The translations under genes were made by a program, and so were the position numbers. Below are positions 6,523 to 11,071 of a DNA stretch of 11,071 nt, in pieces; position 1 is the first letter of the stretch; each line of letters starts with the position of its first letter. The notes under the pieces were generated by a model, which ran no database searches, was not told where the DNA came from, and saw only the letters and a program-made list of their open reading frames with translations. The DNA comes from Lichtheimia corymbifera B2541 (lineage: Eukaryota > Mucoromycota > Mucoromycetes > Mucorales > Lichtheimiaceae): positions 1-11,071 of the forward strand of contig JNEU01000285.1 in NCBI GenBank assembly GCA_000697475.1, read 5' to 3'.

Positions 6523-7381
6523 CCTTTTCGGTCACTCTTTCATTATCGCTCTCTAAGGTATAGTCATTGAGGAATTGACATTGCTTCATCATATGCTAAC
6601 GTGTGTCCATTAATTGGTTTTAGGGGTGTCTTGGTCAGGATCGGTCTCGCTAGTGCAGCTGTGTGGTTGCTACGGATGTTATTTCTGGTGATGGGAGCAT
6701 TGTATGCTATACACGATGGTAAAGGGCAGGTGCTGACATGCATGCATTTATCCAATACTGAGGCTGATACTATAGGATCGTAACAATACAGATACAATGA
6801 GAGCTGCTGGATTTGCGATCGTGGTAGAGGATACGCATTAGCATTTGGATAGCACTTTACTGGTAGCATAAGTAGTGGTCCTCTGAAAATAAAATGCATG
6901 CAATTGTGAAAGAGATTATTTACCATGTAATGGGGATATCGTTGTCTTCGAGCACCTATATTCTTCCAGTTGATTTCAACTTGGTCTCAGCTTTGCGGCA
7001 TCAGACGAATAGCCACTCGTGTTGTTGCCACATCCAATGGGCTTTTTTATGTTGGAAATTATCACCCATCAAGAATCCCTTGATGGATCGCACATGCATT
7101 GCCTAAAGTATACATATCTTTCATCACTGGTAGAGTCGGTGGACGTACGGGTGAGATGAGTGCACTTTGAGAGGGTAAAAATTGATGTTCGCAGGCAATG
7201 TCTTTCCAAGCTTTATGTTTTCTTTCCTCATGTCCTTATCTCATGGTGCTTTATTGGATGTCACATACCGTACAGACGTAGAGCGCTTCTAATAGTCCAT
7301 CATGAAGTAGATCCCTATCATTTATACCATGTTGGATTTAATCTTGCACCAGCCCTTGTTGGAATCGATACATGACAATGA
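6523..7381. other. Gene-poor stretch, no supported gene
   Basis: Several open frames of 60-120 codons exist on both strands (the longest is minus 6564-6926), but none has motifs, consistent codon use or convincing splice sites. Two TGCATGCA palindromes lie at 6739 and 6895. This stretch is the far downstream flank of the F-box gene. Confidence 0.45.
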
Positions 7382-7387
7382 TTTATT
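7382..7387 (-). terminator. AATAAA polyadenylation signal of the F-box gene
   Basis: TTTATT on the plus strand is AATAAA on the minus strand, about 68 bp after the stop codon at 7457-7455, a normal distance for a fungal 3' UTR. Confidence 0.45.
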
Positions 7388-7454
7388 TTACTGATGATAC
7401 AAATAACAATATAACGCATGTGATGTAGCTGATACGGATCAGACATGCCATTGT

Positions 7455-9517
7455 TTAGAAGGGATCTTGAAACCGGGTGAATTTGTGATCGAGAATAATA
7501 TTCAAGCTACGGCGTTGTTCCTGGAGACGACGAATTGCATCCATGTCTGCTGCATATGTTGGGTAGATTCGAATGCAATTGCGCTGAGAGATGCCTTGAA
7601 TCGCATACCAAAAGCCATCATCATTATGCATACCCCTGATTGAAAATGCAAATCGTCTCAAATGTCCAAGCTGCTTCAATGCGTTCATTGAGTATGTCAA
7701 TGGTGCGTTCAGGGATTTCACCTCAAGGCAAGCCAGCTCTGGGCATCCTTTGACAAGCCCATCAATAAATCGTTCCATTTCATCATAGTCCCACTGCGTT
7801 GTAAAGCTGATCATGAGGCGTTCAAGCTGACCGAGTTGATGGATTGCATCGAGAATAATTGCTACGTTTTTCAAGCTGGAGAAATGAACAACAAGCTCCT
7901 TCAGCTGAACGTGCTGTTCAAATCGCTCAAGATATCGTGCCAGGTGTACTTTGCAGCGAAGGTCAAAATGATCATCAAGGACCACCTTGAGCTTCTTCAA
8001 CTTTGATGGTATTGTTTCAAGGACAGCCATGTTCTTCCGGATTGGTACTTGCTGATATCCCCAACTTCTCTAGCATAGGCGCGTTCCTTGGGATCCACCA
8101 TCCTAAGACGCAAACATCAAGTTGCTTCAGTCGCCTGTACTCGATGGAGTGGACTTCTTGGAGACCGTGTTCATCCTCTTCCTTTTCAATGTGTTGGTGT
8201 GTAATGAATGTAATATGCTCGAGTGTGTTCTGATGCTGCCTTGATTCATGAGCCAAAAAATCCCAAAGAGAAGATGCCACGCCATCTGTTTCCACATAAA
8301 GCTTCGTAATCCCAATCTCGTCGCTTGTGCTTTCTGGTGGCATGTAAACGAAGGCAACACCTGGGAAACCATCTAAAAGATCAAGACCCTTCATCCGGGG
8401 ATAGTGATCCAAAACAGAACGTGTCATCTGTGTGTCTTCGGATGGACTGATTGAAAGCTTCGTAACCGATGGAAAATGCTTGTGAATCGCTGTTATGTGG
8501 TCACGCGTAAATAGCTCTCCTCCATGGCACAAAAAAGATAAATTTGTCACTTTGGCCAGATGGTGTCTTGAAGTGAGATCAAATCCGGAATATCGTGCTG
8601 TAATATGTCCGATGAAACCAGGTTTGGGCAAGATTGCATGATATCAGCCATCGATGCCATGCTGCTCTCCGTATCCAGCCATACTTGAAAGTGTGTCAAT
8701 GTCGCGCCAATTGACTTTAAATGACGAAACCAAGTGTCCACAGCGTTGAGGCGTGTCCCCTTATGGAAACAAAGGTAAATAAAAGTACGTCAAATAATGG
8801 GCGCAACTTACAATAAATGGATAGCTCAGTCAACGAGCAAAAGTTATTATTGCATAGTAAACCGGAAACCTGGGTAATTTTGGAATGCCGTTCCACATCC
8901 AATATCTTGATATATCGGGAAAGCTCAAGGACACATGACAAATCGTGATCTTCGGTATTTCCAATCGTGAAACGTAATCCACCGAAGCACTGAATAATAC
9001 GATTACGCCATAGATTGGACACATACAAGTAAAGGCTAGGTGCAGTTGAACTCATGCGAAAGTCATCCATAAACATTGGGATAAGTGTTGTAATAACAAT
9101 GTCCGTAGGTAGCTGTTTGATAAAGTCAATGCGTGTGTTGTGGTGTTGCTCAGCGTCCCTTCTGAGTTGCTTTAGTGTTCCATAGTGCTTATCATTGGCA
9201 TCCACCTTGTTGAGCCCTTTGTTGCATATACGGATGACTTGCAGCTGTTTCCCTTGTTCACTGTAAATGCTGGCTTCACGTAAATACCCAAGTGCTGAAG
9301 AAGGGGAGAGTTGCTGTATGAGGTTGGCATCGTGAAGAGCAGATTCAAAGCTGGCGGTCTTGGTCAATGCCATGGCGCGCCGATCCAAAGCCGACAAGAT
9401 GGAAACAAAGGATTGATGGAGTTGTGTGGTTGAATCGTGGACAATCTGCGCGTATTTTTCAGAAGGGGCTTTGAGGGTGGGCTGTCTGCATAAATCGGTC
9501 CAAATGGTATTCGCCAT
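7455..9517 (-). CDS. F-box / TPR-like / leucine-rich repeat protein, frame-disrupted
   Basis: This is a likely SCF ubiquitin-ligase receptor: the F-box binds Skp1 and the LRRs would choose the substrate. Exon 1 (9517-8812, 235 codons) starts 'MANTIWTDL' and holds TPR-like helices (about residues 40-115), the F-box (about 130-175, 'FIKQLPTDIVITTLIPMF') and the first repeats ('FCSLTELSIY'). A 52-nt intron (8811-8760, GTAAGT..AAG) follows. The rest is LRR in three frames: 8759-8547 ('WFRHLKSIGATLTHFQVW'..'DTIWPK'), then from about 8553 to 8017 ('VTNLSFLCHGG'..'STNPEE'), then about 8026-7455 ('AVLETIPSKLKKLKVVLDDH'..'FTRFQDPF', TAA). The combined length is near 670 residues. ATG 9517 is chosen over upstream frame because it opens the conserved part and lies about 55 bp after an A/T-rich TATA-like run (9571-9580). 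Three single-base frame changes make it either a pseudogene or a gene with sequence errors. The family is clear; intactness is not. Confidence 0.88.
8760..8811 (-). other. Intron of the F-box gene (52 nt)
   Basis: The perfect donor GTAAGT follows 'LTELSIY' and the acceptor is TTTCCATAAG. It leaves exon 1 in phase 1, while the recognisable LRR frame resumes in phase 0, one base out. An acceptor at TTTCAAG (about 8684) would restore phase but would drop a conserved-looking LRR segment. Confidence 0.55.
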
Positions 9518-9837
9518 GGTTGGTTGGCAGGGAAACAAGAATAGCCGCCAGTGACTCCGTGCCCGCTTAATTTTTTTATCTGACCGCGTCCGCTCATAAA
9601 AAGTGGCTGCTTTATTTCCCTCCACTGCAACAACGACCCCTTTCTATACTTGACGTCTCTCTCTAAAGCCACTCCTTGTCGACGTTCCTGGTTCGCCATC
9701 TACCAACACAATTTCTGTTCAGCCAGCATCGTCTCCTTGGTTACGCGCATCTCCACAACAACTGGTGGCTCATCTCGTTCCTGTGCTTGTTTCAGTTTCT
9801 TCTTTTGCGCAACCTTGACTACCTTTCGCCTTCCACA
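9518..9837. promoter_or_regulatory. Divergent promoter between the F-box gene and a plus-strand candidate
   Basis: Toward the minus strand, GATAAAAAAATTAAG (about 9567-9581) lies about 55 bp before ATG 9517. Toward the plus strand, CATAAAAAG (9595-9603) is followed by about 230 bp of C/T-rich DNA (such as CGTCTCTCTCT near 9653) without a single ATG until 9838, as expected of a long fungal 5' leader. Open frames on either strand here are composition effects. Confidence 0.45.
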
Positions 9838-10352
9838 ATGACGCCTCCAGTGAAAAAGAACGATCGTCCACGATGCCAATTGCCTCAGCTTCCTTTAAGA
9901 TCGCGGTGTCCAGCGTGGTCATCTACTCTAGTACAAGCGTCCCCAGCAACGCCATAGAATATAAACACACTGCCACCAAACAGCGACCTCCTCATAAACA
10001 TGCGTACATGCACTTTGACTTGGTAAATGACACTGGTACGTGGTATAACCTGGGAGGCAACGTTGGCAGGTTGCAAACAGGGATTTTTGTTTGTGCGATG
10101 CTAATCACCATCATCATCTGCAGATATTTTTTGCAAGCACCATCCCAACGTACACTGTCTTCGCTTTGTTCAACATGGATGCATAATCACGCAGATCATC
10201 TGCCAAGAATTATAAGGATCGCTTTGATACGGATACAGGCTTGGCTTACCTTCACGAGCCGGCTTTTCGCTCCAGTTTATCACGTCGCTATGATTTTGGA
10301 TGGTACCATTATGCTGGACGTCATGCTGCTATTGGATATTCTGTTGGGATAA
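9838..10352 (+). CDS. Candidate divergent gene, unknown protein, model unresolved
   Basis: I do not recognise the product. The first ATG after the divergent promoter (9838, context CACAATGACG) opens 'MTPPVKKNDRPR..' but ends after 39 codons at TAG 9955. One frame over, ATG 9873 gives 'MPIASASFKIAVSSVVIYSS'..'HKHAYMHFDL' and can be read three ways. (a) Unspliced to TAA 10350-10352, 159 residues with hydrophobic segments near 85-103 and 138-158. (b) Spliced at 10022|GTAAAT to the strong acceptor CTAATCACCATCATCATCTGCAG (intron 10023-10123), adding 'IFFASTIPTYTVFALFNMDA' and ending at TAA 10184, 70 residues. (c) As (b), but with that stop a mutation: the same frame continues with good codons to about 10352 ('NYKDRFDTDTGLAYLHEPAF', '..YDFGWYHYAGRHAAIGYSVG') before a GTATGG donor. 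Reading (c) looks most coding-like, which would make the locus broken. Confidence 0.35.
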
Positions 10353-10642
10353 GGTATGGATGGCGATTCTCGTGGTTGATGAGGTACATTTGGATAATGG
10401 ATGTGTTGCAGATACTGGTTCAAGGATACGGTACATATGGATCCACCGGATTTGAAGGCCTGCGGATATCGGATGGAGGCAGGATGGGTATGGGATCATG
10501 ATAGTGGTGTTTGATAGATGTTGGGGTATCGCTAAAGAATTTACTGTAGCGCTCTCGTCTATTACAATAAACATGGTCTAGCATAAAAGCTGAAGGAGAT
10601 ATGGATGCAAATGTATTTGCTTGCGATGGACATGACTGTTAG
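10353..10642. other. GGAT-rich stretch, no supported gene
   Basis: GGAT occurs many times between about 10350 and 10500, so the frame from 10187 stays open here to TGA 10502 but becomes Gly/Met-rich and unlikely to be coding. AATAAA at about 10566-10571 could end a plus-strand transcript. Confidence 0.4.
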
Positions 10643-10868
10643 CGTACAATTCGAGGATCCGTACAATTTTGAATTGTACTAGTACAATTTGAAATTGTTC
10701 TAGTACAATTCAAAATTGTCCTAGTACAATTCGAAATTGACCTAGTACAATTTGATGTCCTTGAATTGTACTAGGACAATTTTGAATCCTTGAATTGTCC
10801 TAGTACAATTTTGAATTGTCCTAGCACAATTTCATGTCCTTGAATTGTCCTAGTACAATTCAAGGACA
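10643..10868. repeat. Array of palindromic 21-nt and 29-nt units (CTAGTACAATT..AATTGTCCTAG)
   Basis: After two leading GTACAATT copies (10643, 10661), head-to-tail units start at 10680, 10701, 10722, 10743, 10772, 10801, 10822 and 10851. Each begins TAG(T/G/C)ACAATT and ends AATTG(T/A)(C/A/T)C, so every unit is itself an inverted repeat and every junction (AATTGTCCTAGTACAATT) is another. Four complete units are 21 nt (10680, 10701, 10722, 10801) and three are 29 nt (10743, 10772, 10822), the latter with eight extra bases resembling TGTCCTTG. The array closes with 14-bp arms TGTCCTTGAATTGT (10835-10848) and ACAATTCAAGGACA (10855-10868). It could fold into many alternative hairpins. No gene overlaps it. 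Function unknown: foldback element, protein-binding array or matrix-type AT DNA. Confidence 0.9.
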
Positions 10869-11071
10869 TTGGCAATTATGCACGTAGTAAACGATCAATG
10901 CGGCGACGGTGCATCTTCGTGACCTATCATTGCAATAGAGGTCTCAGTAACCGCCAATATGCCATTTTATCATCATGGGTGTTCTTCAATAAACCAAGCG
11001 AATTGTTGGCCGTATTTAACGAAGTCTACGGATAATGATAATTATATTGACTATATTTATATATTCTAAGA
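10869..11071. other. Intergenic, no supported gene
   Basis: AT-rich DNA to the window edge, with stops in all frames. No repeat units beyond the array are seen. Confidence 0.45.

Noticed and set aside
6564..6926. 120-codon minus-strand open frame
   Set aside because: No domain, ordinary-looking chance frame; codon use is poor and it has splice-like signals inside that lead nowhere.
8540..8560. Programmed -1 frameshift in the F-box gene
   Set aside because: The CCAAAGTGAC site is not a slippery heptamer in the right frame, and other breaks in the same gene have a different sense.
8003..8741. Extra frames at 8003-8233 (+) and 8127-8372 (-)
   Set aside because: Shadows of the LRR part of the F-box gene.
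9364..9957. Frames at 9364-9699 (-), 9650-9841 (+) and 9676-9957 (+)
   Set aside because: The first is a shadow of the F-box gene start; the other two have no ATG before 9838 and lie in a C/T-rich leader.
6099..10186. Reassigned stop codon
   Set aside because: The internal stops are TGA, TAG and TAA together, and clear genes here end normally at TAA, so a changed code is not supported.
10643..10868. CRISPR array
   Set aside because: Units are contiguous with no unique spacers, unit sequence diverges, and the setting is eukaryotic.
1..11071. tRNA, rRNA or other structured RNA genes
   Set aside because: No GGTTCRANNCC-type box B with matching box A and no rRNA-like segment was found on reading both strands by eye.

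Overview
The window reads as nuclear DNA of an early-diverging fungus, most likely Mucoromycota/Mucorales and Lichtheimia-like. The evidence is short GT..AG introns (52-65 nt), AT-leaning intergenic DNA, a Ty3-type reverse transcriptase remnant, a hAT-type miniature element, and above all a large protein combining a TPR-like region, an F-box ('FIKQLPTDIVITTLIPMF') and leucine-rich repeats, an architecture I associate with Mucorales. The species is inferred; no search was run.

Layout. 1-561: broken Ty3 reverse transcriptase. 705-1056: weak candidate spliced exons (+). 1453-1500: strong hairpin. 1583-1666: possible 27-residue Cys-containing ORF (+). 1750-2088 (-): a convincing two-exon gene for a 91-residue secreted four-cysteine protein, with its own TATA box and AATAAA signal. 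2389-2610 (-): weak hydrophobic ORF. 3213-3962: a complete 750-bp non-autonomous hAT element with 12-bp terminal inverted repeats and an 8-bp target duplication. 4406-4695: old tandem duplication with 163-bp offset. 4752-4840: TATA-like box followed by pyrimidine tracts and fused acceptor/donor splice signals, then a G+T-rich tract. 5674-6522 (+): a candidate gene with a 9-nt first exon, running into coding-like but stop-interrupted frames. 7455-9517 (-): the F-box/TPR/LRR gene, with one intron and up to three frame breaks. 9518-9837: a divergent promoter region. 9838-10501 (+): a candidate gene whose coding-like sequence changes frame and holds one in-frame stop. 10643-10868: an array of palindromic 21-nt and 29-nt units.

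The genes do not form a pathway. The F-box protein would be an SCF ubiquitin-ligase substrate receptor; the small protein would be exported. The recurring theme is coding-like sequence that is locally intact but broken by single-base frame changes or stops. That fits either a decaying, transposon-rich accessory region or an assembly with uncorrected indels, and the sequence alone cannot separate these. The most novel-looking items are the palindromic array at the right end and the small secreted protein.
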